Positions 44,448 through 52,449 of a DNA stretch of 64,000 nucleotides are shown piece by piece. Source of the stretch: Neobacillus novalis NBRC 102450 (lineage in GTDB: Bacteria > Bacillota > Bacilli > Bacillales > Cytobacillaceae); the NCBI RefSeq assembly GCF_001591805.1, contig NZ_BCVP01000017.1:1-64000 (forward strand), given 5' to 3'. Under the pieces are notes generated by a model. It made no database searches and was not told where the DNA came from. It saw only the letters and a list, made by a program, of their open reading frames with translations. Each line of letters begins with the position of its first letter. Within the stretch, counting starts at the first letter, position 1. The position numbers and the translations under genes are program-made.

Positions 44448-46736
44448 TTAGCTTTGGCACGCTTCACATTCTGCTATCTCTGCTTGTGAGGTACTTCGAA
44501 CGTAGTACGTTGTTTTTAGCCCATGCTTCCAAGCTTCCAAATGCAGGTTTAGTAATTCTTTGGCTTTAATATCATGACGAACATAAAGGTTGAAGCTGAT
44601 CCCTTGGTCGATGTGGCGCTGGCGGGCGGCGTTTTGTTTAATGCTCCATACTTGATCTAATTCATGTCTTGCCCGGCGATAATATAGGTATGTTTTATGA
44701 TTCAAGTCCGGTGCTGTGACTTTAAATTTAAAATTCTTCTTCTCTTCGGCATATTCAACGGAATAGATTGGGTCGATCCCATCTGTGGAGCCGCCGATTT
44801 TGGCGGTTGATGAGTTAGGAGCCACGGCCATTAACCAACCGTTGCGGATTCCATGTTCATTGATCTCCTCCCGTAACTCCATCCATCTTTCCGAACGATA
44901 ATTTTTACGCTCAAAATAGGCCCCCGTTTGCCACTCAGATCCTTGAAACTCCCGATAGGCGCCTTTTTCGATTGCCAATTCCTTAGAGGAGCGGATTGTA
45001 TAGTAGGCAATGTCCTCATACAGTTGGTCAGCAAATTCCACCGCGGCCTCTGACTCCCAGTGAATGCCTTCAAGGGCAAGCAGATGATGCCATCCGAACG
45101 TTCCGAGACCAATGGCTCTGAACTTTTGATTTGTAATCTGAGCCTGTCCAACCGAGATCGTATTTAATTCAATCACATTATCCAACATTCTCACTTGAAT
45201 GCCGATCAAACGCTCGAGAACATTGGCCGGTACCGCTTTTGCCAGATTGATAGAAGACAAATTACAAACCACGAAATCACCGGGCTTCCGGACGATGACG
45301 ATATTGCCGTCTTCATCCTGATATTCGTTTACAATCGTTGTCGCCGACATGTTTTGTGCAATTTCCGTGCATAGGTTGCTGCAATAAATCGAAGTGCGGC
45401 CCGCTCCTGCCAGGTGCTTATTAGGATTTTGTCTGTTTACTTCGTCACGGTAGAACATGTAAGGGGTACCCGTTTCCAACTGGGACACCATAATCCGAGC
45501 CATAATATCCATCGCCCGGTACGATTTCCTTGGCAGCAGCGGATGATTCACAGCCTCTTCGTATTTTTCAGCAAAAAAGTGACGGTCGGTTTCATCATAA
45601 AAATCTTCTAGTCCGAGCGGATTCCCGTTTTCATCCTTCCAGCCCATATAATGCTTCACTTGATGGGGACAAAAGGTATGCCACTCGCCGATACTCCTGC
45701 CGTTCTCATCTGTTTCCTGCAGTTTTTTCATAAAATGATCGGGTATGGACACACCGGTAAAAATATCATGGGCTTTACGGCGCTCATCACCATTATTCGT
45801 TTTCAAATCAAGAAAGCCGTTCATAACATCTTTATGGAAGACATCCAAGTACACAGCAATCGCGCCTTGGCGCTGGCCAAGCTGGTCGACGCTCACTGCA
45901 GTATTATTGACCAGCTTGATCCACGGAACAACCCCTGAAGAGTTGCCTTTGAATTTTTTAATATCAGAGCCAAGGGCACGGACTTTTCCAAAATAGAGAC
46001 CAATGCCGCCCCCATCCTTACTCAACCTCGCCGTATCCCAATTATTTAAATAAATACCGTCAAGGGAATCGTCAACGGTATCAATGAAACAAGAGGATAG
46101 CTGGCCGAATCTTTTGCCGGCGTTCGCAAGTGTTGGCGTCGCAACGGTCATATAGAGATGACTTAGGGCCCAATATGCTTCTTTTACAAGCTTGAGGCGG
46201 TGAGCCGAGTGTTCATGCTGCATGATTGTCATCGCGATAATCATAAAGCGCTCTTGCGGCAGTTCATAGACATTTCGGTCATGGTCTTGAGCGAGATAGC
46301 GATCAGCTAGTAAAAATAATCCGATGTAAGTAAATAAGGAATCACGCTCCGGGACGATCGCTTTTGCTAGTTCATCGATTTCCTTTTTTGAGTAGGAGCT
46401 TAGAAGATTGCTAGAATAAATGCCGATTTCGGTTAATTGTTTGATTAGGAGGTGAAAATCTCCGTACTTTGCCCATCGGTCATATCCGCGGTTCCCGGCC
46501 GCCTTTCGATACAATTCATTCAGAAATAAACCGGCGGAGACAAACGTCCAATCGGGTTGATCCATGGCAATCTGATTGACGGCGTAGAGCAGCGCTTGCT
46601 GGTTGGCCTCTGCCTCTGGCACTCTCAGCTCGGCTAGTTGTTTTGTCAGCCGTGTCGGGTCGATCTGATATTTCTTGGCAGCATGATGGATTGATTCTAG
46701 TACGTAATGAAGTTCATTGATTGAGTTTGTAGTCAT
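44448..46736 (-). CDS. nrdE: Class I ribonucleotide reductase large (catalytic) subunit
   Basis: This subunit of about 762 residues reduces ribonucleoside diphosphates to deoxyribonucleotides. Conserved parts are GQLSSCFIDTVDDSLDGI with the first redox Cys, LSKDGGGIGLYFGKVRALGS, the active-site NLCTEI, PNSSTAKIGGSTDGIDP and the C-terminal redox pair in AECEACQS. No classical ATP-cone is obvious at the N-terminus. ATG 46736 is better spaced from AAAGGGG than the ATG six bases upstream. The leader carries a cobalamin riboswitch, a terminator and NrdR-like boxes. A B12-dependent class II reductase elsewhere in the genome is therefore expected. Confidence 0.93.
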   Translation of the reverse strand: MTTNSINELHYVLESIHHAAKKYQIDPTRLTKQLAELRVPEAEANQQALLYAVNQIAMDQPDWTFVSAGLFLNELYRKAAGNRGYDRWAKYGDFHLLIKQLTEIGIYSSNLLSSYSKKEIDELAKAIVPERDSLFTYIGLFLLADRYLAQDHDRNVYELPQERFMIIAMTIMQHEHSAHRLKLVKEAYWALSHLYMTVATPTLANAGKRFGQLSSCFIDTVDDSLDGIYLNNWDTARLSKDGGGIGLYFGKVRALGSDIKKFKGNSSGVVPWIKLVNNTAVSVDQLGQRQGAIAVYLDVFHKDVMNGFLDLKTNNGDERRKAHDIFTGVSIPDHFMKKLQETDENGRSIGEWHTFCPHQVKHYMGWKDENGNPLGLEDFYDETDRHFFAEKYEEAVNHPLLPRKSYRAMDIMARIMVSQLETGTPYMFYRDEVNRQNPNKHLAGAGRTSIYCSNLCTEIAQNMSATTIVNEYQDEDGNIVIVRKPGDFVVCNLSSINLAKAVPANVLERLIGIQVRMLDNVIELNTISVGQAQITNQKFRAIGLGTFGWHHLLALEGIHWESEAAVEFADQLYEDIAYYTIRSSKELAIEKGAYREFQGSEWQTGAYFERKNYRSERWMELREEINEHGIRNGWLMAVAPNSSTAKIGGSTDGIDPIYSVEYAEEKKNFKFKVTAPDLNHKTYLYYRRARHELDQVWSIKQNAARQRHIDQGISFNLYVRHDIKAKELLNLHLEAWKHGLKTTYYVRSTSQAEIAECEACQS

Positions 46737-46753
46737 CGTCATATCCCCTTTAA

Positions 46754-46785
46754 CAAAAAAATCCGCTCAAGGGATTTGAGCGGAT
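46754..46785 (-). terminator. Riboswitch expression-platform terminator before nrdE
   Basis: On the minus strand ATCCGCTCAA pairs perfectly with TTGAGCGGAT over a 5-nt loop and is followed by seven T residues, directly ahead of the nrdE ribosome-binding site. It lies about 90 nt after the cobalamin aptamer, so B12 binding should favour termination. Confidence 0.85.
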
Positions 46786-46874
46786 GAAACGGATCACTAA
46801 ACAAAAGGAAAAAAAGACATCCTGCCTTTTGCTGCCACCGTTCATCTCCTCAATCCCCGAAGAAGTGAAACTAC

Positions 46875-47060
46875 TTAAGAAAGATAGGTCTCCTGACTTA
46901 TGCGTCATTCTACTTTGAACCCTTCCCATATAAGCGTCTATTTTCATAAACTCTCTCATACAGTGGTTTGCTCATTTCGTCAGCAATTACAGTTGCGGGG
47001 GCAGTTCCGGATTCTCACCGGATTCCCTATTAAGCCGCTAGCGGCATCTGTTCCTAAGGA
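46875..47060 (-). ncRNA. Cobalamin (B12) riboswitch
   Basis: The minus strand contains the cobalamin aptamer core: GGGAATCCGGTGAGAATCC, then CTGCCCCCGCAACTGTAA (about 46987-47030), and the 3' B12 box AGTCAGGAGACCTATC (about 46882-46898). These elements occur in the right order and spacing. It precedes a class I, B12-independent ribonucleotide reductase operon. Known riboswitches in that position shut off the class I enzyme when B12 is available for a class II enzyme. Confidence 0.88.
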
Positions 47061-47062
47061 AA

Positions 47063-47109
47063 ATACAATATATAGTTTTAATTTCGAAAAAATAAACAAT
47101 ATGTAGATG
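47063..47109 (-). promoter_or_regulatory. Tandem NrdR-like boxes
   Basis: ATACAATATATAGTTT (47063-47078) and AAACAATATGTAGATG (47094-47109) fit the core of the NrdR consensus acaCwAtATaTwGtgt, at 10/10 and 9/10 core positions. They start 31 bp apart, the helical spacing usual for paired NrdR boxes. A third weaker copy lies at 47128-47143. They sit just upstream of the riboswitch, where the nrd promoter must be. Confidence 0.6.
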
Positions 47110-47250
47110 TTTAAGTTAAAATCAATGATAGTATATATAGTTTTATCTTTCAAGTATTTTTTACGAGTCACCATCAAATACGGGATAACAAATACATCCA
47201 TGAAAGCAAGAAATTTTTTTGTGTATCTTTAAAAACTATTTATAAAGAGA

Positions 47251-47281
47251 TTACAAAATTAAAAATATTTTGTGGTATTAT
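47251..47281 (+). promoter_or_regulatory. Possible promoter of the HupE/UreJ gene
   Basis: TTACAA (47251) and an extended -10 element TGGTATTAT (47273-47281) are separated by 19 bp, about 40 nt before the gene start. The wide spacing is partly offset by the TGn extension. Confidence 0.35.
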
Positions 47282-47322
47282 AGACATTGTTCGACATAAT
47301 GTGACGAAAAAGGGGATGTATC

Positions 47323-47859
47323 ATGCTATCATTTTTCCAGTTAGGTATGAACCATATTTTATCCGGATATGATCACCTACTATTTTTATTCTCTCTGTTA
47401 ATCGCTAGGCAAACGTTTAAACAATATGCTGCGGTCATTACTTCTTTTACGATTGCACACTGTTTGACATTGACATTAACCGTTCTCAACATCATCAACA
47501 TCTCTCCAAGCATCGTGGAACCAGCTATTGCCTTAAGCATTTGCTATGTTGCGATAGAAAATATTGTCCGTAAAGAAGTGAGAAGCCGCTGGATCATCAC
47601 CTTTGTATTTGGGTTAATTCATGGTATGGGTTTTGCTGACCTATTAAAAGGAATGGATTTACCAGCAAAAAACTTAGCCATTGATATATTCAGCTTTAAT
47701 TTAGGAATCGAATTTATTCAGCTTGCCATTGTTTGCGTCATGTTACCACTGCTATACTTTGTTCGACGTTGGAAATATTCTACTCGAGCAGTAAACGTTT
47801 GTTCCGCCGTAGCATTCCTACTTGGTGGTATCTGGTTAACGGAACGACTATTTTTCTAG
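47323..47859 (+). CDS. HupE/UreJ family membrane protein
   Basis: This 178-residue membrane protein of the HupE/UreJ type 2 family has about six helices. The family histidine motifs are GMNHILSGYDHLLFL, FTIAHCLTL and FGLIHGMGFADLL, which probably form a metal site in the membrane. Relatives are linked to nickel or cobalt uptake or to copper handling. It is encoded alone, divergent from the B12-controlled nrd operon and convergent with the ycnI-type gene. A cobalt or copper role is only suggested by these neighbours. Confidence 0.78.
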   Translation: MLSFFQLGMNHILSGYDHLLFLFSLLIARQTFKQYAAVITSFTIAHCLTLTLTVLNIINISPSIVEPAIALSICYVAIENIVRKEVRSRWIITFVFGLIHGMGFADLLKGMDLPAKNLAIDIFSFNLGIEFIQLAIVCVMLPLLYFVRRWKYSTRAVNVCSAVAFLLGGIWLTERLFF

Positions 47860-47871
47860 ATATATTAAAAT

Positions 47872-47914
47872 AAACAAAGCCTTGATTCTCCATAAGAAGA
47901 TCAAGGCTTTGTTT
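47872..47914. terminator. Bidirectional terminator between HupE and YcnI genes
   Basis: AAACAAAGCCTTGAT pairs perfectly with ATCAAGGCTTTGTTT over a 13-nt loop, between convergent genes. Confidence 0.9.
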
Positions 47915-47940
47915 ATATCTAAGTCGATTGGGATGATTCG

Positions 47941-48585
47941 TTATTTTTTACGGATTACGAGGATAACCGCTACTAAAGATAATAAAACAGAAATGACCGA
48001 TAAAATTAATGGTAGTGAATCAGTTGTTTCAGATGTGGTTTTCGTTTCTTCTGTCTTCGTTTTTTCATCTTGCTGGGTAGCGCTGTGTGAATCATGGTGA
48101 TCTGTCGACGTACCTGCAACGATGTCCGTGATGGAATGAGGTGTATCTGCACCTTCGTCACCAGTCCATTCCACTACGCTGCCGTCTTTATAGTATTGAA
48201 AAGCATCCCAAGTTGCTTTCGTAGCATGATCAGGGTTTTTGGCCACAAAGATAAATGATTGGAATTGGCCGGGCAGGATGCCTTCACCAGTTGCCTCAAA
48301 TGTAAATGTTGTGACTTTTCCAGCCGCGTCCTTTTCCTCGCTATACTTCCAGCCTGGTACAGGTTGATAGGACATAATTTCTACCCCCGCTGGTGCTTTC
48401 ATGGTGAGTTTTGTTGTTGGAATTTCTTTTTCAACTGGGACTTTTACGGTATACGTTTCCCAAGCGCCTGTCGTTGAAGTTTTAGGTGCTACGGTCACAT
48501 GTGCACTAGCGATACTACCAAACAAAAACAGCCCTAAGCATGTTGGTAAAAAGACCTTTAACATTTTCTTTAATGGATTTCTCAT
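47941..48585 (-). CDS. ycnI: YcnI-type exported DUF1775 protein
   Basis: This 214-residue exported protein has a signal peptide ending at AHVTVAPK. The mature His1, a copper-binding residue in YcnI, would be exposed after cleavage (SIASA|HVT). A DUF1775 beta-sandwich covers about 29-165, including PVPGWKYSEEK and WDAFQYYKDGSVVEWTG. It is followed by an acidic/Thr-rich spacer and a C-terminal membrane helix with a basic tail (VILVIRKK). It is probably a surface copper-binding protein. B. subtilis ycnI is linked to copper uptake genes; here only a HupE-type gene and a SCO1 gene are near. Start ATG with an AGAGGAG site. Confidence 0.85.
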   Translation of the reverse strand: MRNPLKKMLKVFLPTCLGLFLFGSIASAHVTVAPKTSTTGAWETYTVKVPVEKEIPTTKLTMKAPAGVEIMSYQPVPGWKYSEEKDAAGKVTTFTFEATGEGILPGQFQSFIFVAKNPDHATKATWDAFQYYKDGSVVEWTGDEGADTPHSITDIVAGTSTDHHDSHSATQQDEKTKTEETKTTSETTDSLPLILSVISVLLSLVAVILVIRKK

Positions 48586-48717
48586 TTCATATTCTCCTCT
48601 TAGTAAAATTAATAGCCTACTAGATGGTTGTCCTCTATTCTCTAGCTATCTTTTATCATAAAGCGCATTTGTGAAATAAAAATGAAGTTTTTTATATTTT
48701 TTGCTTTGTAATAGGTG

Positions 48718-48854
48718 AATGTTGATTTCCGTTCCAGGCGCGAGCGGTTCGCGGGGCGGGCGGTGAGTCTCCTCGGCGAATTGCGCGCCTGCGGGGTCTC
48801 ACCTGTCCCGCTGCTCCCGCAGGAGTCTCGCTGTATCTACGTCCAATCAACATT
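48718..48854. mobile_element. 137-bp GC-rich MITE-like element
   Basis: A sharply GC-rich block is bounded by the perfect 10-bp inverted ends AATGTTGATT and AATCAACATT. Inside are GGCGGGCGGTGAGTCTCC and TCTCACCTGTCCCGCTGC, a layout I know as a multicopy intergenic element in many Bacillus genomes. It encodes no protein and lies between divergently transcribed genes. The remaining parts of the 48586-49027 gap are AT-rich and empty. Confidence 0.75.
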
Positions 48855-49027
48855 ATGATCAAAATCAACAATGTGCTTTAACACAGCCTTTATTAAACAG
48901 ACTTCTCTTGTTATTTCGAAAATCCCTGACATTTCCATAGTTAATTCATTCAATAAAACTTCACAAATTATTGGTAAGCTAGGTATGATACTTATATTAC
49001 CAACTAAAAAGTGAGGAATTATCTTGG

Positions 49028-49699
49028 ATGGATATTACGATTATGATCGTAGATGATGAAGAACAGATGAGAGTATTAGTGAAAACATTTTTACAAAATG
49101 AAGGATATTCCGTTGTACAGGCAGCTAACGGAATAGAAGCTCTTTCAAAAATCCATAAAATAGCGCCGGATCTAATCCTTGTTGATATCATGATGCCATA
49201 CATGGACGGTTTTACTTTTGCGGAAGAAATGAAAAAAATTAAAGATATTCCCCTTATTTTCTTATCGGCTAAAGGAGAGGAATGGGATAAGGTGTATGGG
49301 TTACGAATTGGAGGCGATGACTATATCGTCAAACCGTTTCATCCTGATGAACTTCTGGCGAGAATAGAATCGGTATTAAGGAGAGCAAAGATTGCCTCGC
49401 TGCCAGCGACTCGATTCATGTTTGGCCCGCTTATTCTAGATATTGACTCCCATACAGCCATGCTTGATGGCCAATCCCTGTCTTTAACGCTAAAAGAGTA
49501 TGAGCTGCTTCATTTACTGGCTAAAAATAAAGGAAAATTGTTTTCAAGAGAACAACTGTTACATTCGATTTGGGGCTATGGATACACGGGCAGTGAACGG
49601 ACGGTAGATACACATATTAAGACATTGCGCTTAAAATTAAAAGGTTATAGCAGTCTTATTCAGACCATTTGGGGTAAAGGCTATAAATTTGAGGTGTAA
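49028..49699 (+). CDS. OmpR-family response regulator
   Basis: This 223-residue regulator has a receiver domain (1-115; acidic DDEE at 9-12, phospho-acceptor Asp53 in LILVDIMMP, Lys in YIVKPFHPDE) and a C-terminal winged helix (about 130-223: LSLTLKEYELLHLLAKNKGKLFSREQLLHSIWGYGY). It is encoded 4 nt before its sensor kinase. Its targets cannot be read; the adjacent SCO1 gene and the YcnI and HupE genes make a metal or respiratory stress role possible. Confidence 0.92.
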   Translation: MDITIMIVDDEEQMRVLVKTFLQNEGYSVVQAANGIEALSKIHKIAPDLILVDIMMPYMDGFTFAEEMKKIKDIPLIFLSAKGEEWDKVYGLRIGGDDYIVKPFHPDELLARIESVLRRAKIASLPATRFMFGPLILDIDSHTAMLDGQSLSLTLKEYELLHLLAKNKGKLFSREQLLHSIWGYGYTGSERTVDTHIKTLRLKLKGYSSLIQTIWGKGYKFEV

Positions 49700-49702
49700 A
49701 GA

Positions 49703-51109
49703 GTGAAGACATTGAAGTTTACTCTCAGTCAGAAAGTATTTGTCCTAATTATAGCGATTATTGCCTGCACGATTTTATTTTCCTTTCTCTTCCTTCATTT
49801 TCTTTACAAAGAGTTATACTTAAAAAGCATCCGTGATTCGGTGATTTATCAAGGAGAAAATACCGCCTCCCATTTTCATTATGGGTCATTAAATGATGAG
49901 ATCATTGATAAAATCCATTGGTTTAACGTTGTTTCTGAATATGAAGTGATTGTCGTTAGTAATTTTGAAGAGCTTGATGATCATTTTCCTTATAACATTG
50001 ACGGTGAACACGTGATCAAACAAAGTGACCAGAAAAAATTAGCACAGGGAAACTATATTATAAAAGAAGGTCATGTAAAAGAAATGGACCGAAATATTGT
50101 CGGGGCAGTGTTTCCGATTCAGAGTGATAAAGGGCTGATTGGGTTGATATTTATCTATGTCCCGCTAGCGGCCATGCAAGAAGTCTTTCAAGGGAGTATT
50201 CCCATCCTCATTCTTGTAGGCAGTGTTTATTTCCTATTGTTGTTTATTGTCGTGAATCGAATTCGCTATTCCCTATTCAAGCCATTAACGGACATTCAAC
50301 AACTGTCTAAAGAGGTAGCAAACGGAAATTACTCAAATCGGCTCGACCCAGCTAAAATGGATGAAGTCGGTCAACTTGCGGAAGCCTTCAATTTAATGAG
50401 TTCATCTTTGGAAAAACAAGAAGAACGGAAAAAAGAGTTCATTTCAAATGTTGTTCATGAACTAAGGACCCCATTAACGTATATTGGTGGTTATACACAA
50501 GCACTGAAACAAAATTTATATTCTTCTAAAGAGGAAGCTGACAGTTATTTAACGACAATTGAAAAAGAAACGGAGCGATTAAACAAAATTGTTCATGACT
50601 TGATAGATTTGAATTATTTGCAAGAAAATCTGTATGAAGTCGAAGAGGAACCCATTGCGATTGCGCAGCTTCTCTATGACACGATCGACCTGTTTCAGAT
50701 ACGCTTGACACAAAAAAATATTCAAACCCAAATGAACATTCAAGAGGACATTATTATTAGTGGTGATACGAAGCGAATGGAGCAAGTATTTTATAATATT
50801 ATTGATAACGCGGTAAAATATTCGCCGCCTGAAAGTGAAGTAAAGGTAGAGTTACGAAAAGAAGCTGGAATGATGGTATTTCGTGTTACCAATAACGGGA
50901 ATATCATTAATAAAGAAGATATCCCGCGAATCGGAGAACGTTTTTTTCGAACAGACAAGGCACGTAGCCGATCTACCGGCGGATCTGGATTAGGGATTTC
51001 GATCGTGAAGCAAATTGTTAGCTTGCATCAGGGTGCTTTTTCGATAACAAGCGATCCTTTGGTGGGGACGGTCGTTATGATCCAGATTCCCGCTTTCTAT
51101 GAAGAATAG
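49703..51109 (+). CDS. Membrane sensor histidine kinase
   Basis: This 468-residue kinase starts at GTG, 4 nt after the response-regulator gene. It has transmembrane helices near 10-32 and 155-185 enclosing an extracellular sensor region of about 120 residues. HAMP (about 185-240), HisKA with FISNVVHELRTPLTYIGG, and HATPase with the N-box IIDNAVKYSP, G1 and G2 motifs (RIGERFFRTDKARSRSTGGSGLGISIVK) follow. All catalytic boxes are present. It should phosphorylate the regulator encoded upstream. The signal is unknown. Confidence 0.92.
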   Translation: MKTLKFTLSQKVFVLIIAIIACTILFSFLFLHFLYKELYLKSIRDSVIYQGENTASHFHYGSLNDEIIDKIHWFNVVSEYEVIVVSNFEELDDHFPYNIDGEHVIKQSDQKKLAQGNYIIKEGHVKEMDRNIVGAVFPIQSDKGLIGLIFIYVPLAAMQEVFQGSIPILILVGSVYFLLLFIVVNRIRYSLFKPLTDIQQLSKEVANGNYSNRLDPAKMDEVGQLAEAFNLMSSSLEKQEERKKEFISNVVHELRTPLTYIGGYTQALKQNLYSSKEEADSYLTTIEKETERLNKIVHDLIDLNYLQENLYEVEEEPIAIAQLLYDTIDLFQIRLTQKNIQTQMNIQEDIIISGDTKRMEQVFYNIIDNAVKYSPPESEVKVELRKEAGMMVFRVTNNGNIINKEDIPRIGERFFRTDKARSRSTGGSGLGISIVKQIVSLHQGAFSITSDPLVGTVVMIQIPAFYEE

Positions 51110-51166
51110 CTCGGCAATTCAAGGGTGTGTCGAAACGGACAAACCTCCCAAGGAGAAACAAGCATT

Positions 51167-51733
51167 ATGAGAAAAATATGTCTACTTATCCTCCCGCTAT
51201 CGTTCATCTTGTTAACAGCATGCGGAATGAACAAAGATATACCTTATCAAATCAAACCATTTACATTTACAGATCAAAACGAGCAGCCATTTGGCTCGCA
51301 AAACCTAGAGGGGAAAATCTGGATCGCTGACTTCGTATTTACGAATTGCGAAACTGTCTGTCCCCCGATGACAGCAAATATGGCGGCCCTTCGTGATGCC
51401 ATCAAAAAAGAAAAACTTCCCGTTGAATTTGTCTCGTTCAGTGTTGATCCAACGGTGGATATGCCCGATAAATTAAAAGGGTATATGGAAAAATTTACGG
51501 AAGATGAAGCAAACTGGCATATGCTGACTGGGTATGGGCAAAAGGAAATCGAAACATTTGCACTTGAAGAATTTCATACACTGATCCAAAAACCGAACTC
51601 TTCCAATCAGGTGATTCATTCAACTCGTTATTATCTAATCGATCAAAATGGGAAGATTGTGAACCAGTATGGCTTTCAGAAATCTCATTTTCCAGAGATG
51701 ATCACTGATATAAAGAAAATCGCAAAGCGCTAA
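51167..51733 (+). CDS. SCO1/SenC family lipoprotein
   Basis: This 188-residue thioredoxin-fold lipoprotein has a lipobox LTAC (Cys19), the copper-binding CETVC motif (Cys61, Cys65) and a conserved His in QVIHSTRYYLID. SCO proteins deliver copper to the CuA centre of cytochrome c oxidase or act as thiol reductases outside the membrane. ATG 51167 is chosen because it starts a proper signal peptide; AAGGAG lies 12 nt upstream. The gene follows the two-component genes closely and may be co-transcribed. No oxidase genes are in the window. Confidence 0.88.
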   Translation: MRKICLLILPLSFILLTACGMNKDIPYQIKPFTFTDQNEQPFGSQNLEGKIWIADFVFTNCETVCPPMTANMAALRDAIKKEKLPVEFVSFSVDPTVDMPDKLKGYMEKFTEDEANWHMLTGYGQKEIETFALEEFHTLIQKPNSSNQVIHSTRYYLIDQNGKIVNQYGFQKSHFPEMITDIKKIAKR

Positions 51734-51739
51734 TTGTGC

Positions 51740-51776
51740 CCAAGAACCCACATTTTTCTAATTACGGTCATTAAGT
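51740..51776 (+). repeat. Direct repeat, left copy, flanking the OsmC gene
   Basis: The stretch beginning CCAAGAACC, with ATTTTTCT and ending TCATTAAGT, recurs imperfectly at 52330-52367 in the same orientation. The two copies bracket the OsmC gene. A TGTCAGGTACC repeat core lies just after this copy at 51785. Confidence 0.55.
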
Positions 51777-51861
51777 GATACCAAGTGTCAGGTACCATCC
51801 AGGTAATTGGAAATAAGGAATGCTCAGATTGGTTAGAATAAAACGGGAAAGGGGTATGAAT

Positions 51862-52287
51862 ATGGATATTACAATTAACTGGAAAGGGAAAATGGCATTT
51901 TCAGGGGTAACTCCCTCCGGGCATGAATTTAACATGGATGCCGATCCTGAAGTCGGGGGAGAGAACACAGGCGCCAGGCCGACAGAATTACTTTTGCAGG
52001 CAGTTGCGGGTTGTACAGGAATGGATATTATGTCAATCTTGCATAAAATGCGCCTTTCGCCTTCTGCCTTCCAAATGGATGTGAAAGGCGAACGAGCCGC
52101 AGACCATCCTAAAAGATTCACAACCATAAACATTCATTATGCGTTTGATGGAGAATTGCCGGAAGACAAGATCATCCGAGCCATTCAATTATCAAAAGAC
52201 AAATATTGTTCCGTCTCCCATTCCTTAAATTCGGAAATAACCGTAAGCTACTCCATCAATGGTGTTAAAGGAGAAAAAGACATATAA
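51862..52287 (+). CDS. OsmC-family peroxidase-like protein
   Basis: This 141-residue OsmC/Ohr-fold protein has the two family cysteines, Cys51 (VAGCTGMDI) and Cys116 (DKYCSVSHS), and the RPTELLLQA motif. OsmC-like enzymes reduce organic hydroperoxides with these thiols in the cytosol. ATG 51862 is preferred because GAAAGGGG is well spaced from it and too close to the ATG at 51856. The gene is flanked by direct repeats of about 37 bp. Confidence 0.87.
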   Translation: MDITINWKGKMAFSGVTPSGHEFNMDADPEVGGENTGARPTELLLQAVAGCTGMDIMSILHKMRLSPSAFQMDVKGERAADHPKRFTTINIHYAFDGELPEDKIIRAIQLSKDKYCSVSHSLNSEITVSYSINGVKGEKDI

Positions 52288-52329
52288 CTTTTTAAAAATA
52301 AATGCCTTTTTACGGGAACTTAGTGTCAA

Positions 52330-52367
52330 CCAAGAACCTGATTTTTCTCTATTTACGATCATTAAGT
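52330..52367 (+). repeat. Direct repeat, right copy, flanking the OsmC gene
   Basis: This is the imperfect second copy of the segment at 51740-51776, in the same orientation, 590 bp apart. Confidence 0.55.
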
Positions 52368-52388
52368 TACCCTCTAAATGACGAACAA

Positions 52389-52412
52389 TCCGCTCGGGGT
52401 AACCGAGCGGAA
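52389..52412. terminator. GC-rich stem-loop between convergent genes
   Basis: CCGCTCGG and CCGAGCGG flank a short GGTAA loop. There is no clear T-run on either strand, so it may be an mRNA 3' hairpin for the OsmC and ADP-ribosylglycohydrolase genes rather than a strict terminator. Confidence 0.5.
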
Positions 52413-52449
52413 GTCACGACAGCACTTTCTTAAACCAAGCATATAATAA

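Noticed and set aside
44430-44460. nrdF start at the upstream GTG overlapping nrdE
   Set aside because: The AGGAGGG lies inside that extension and is correctly spaced for ATG 44430.
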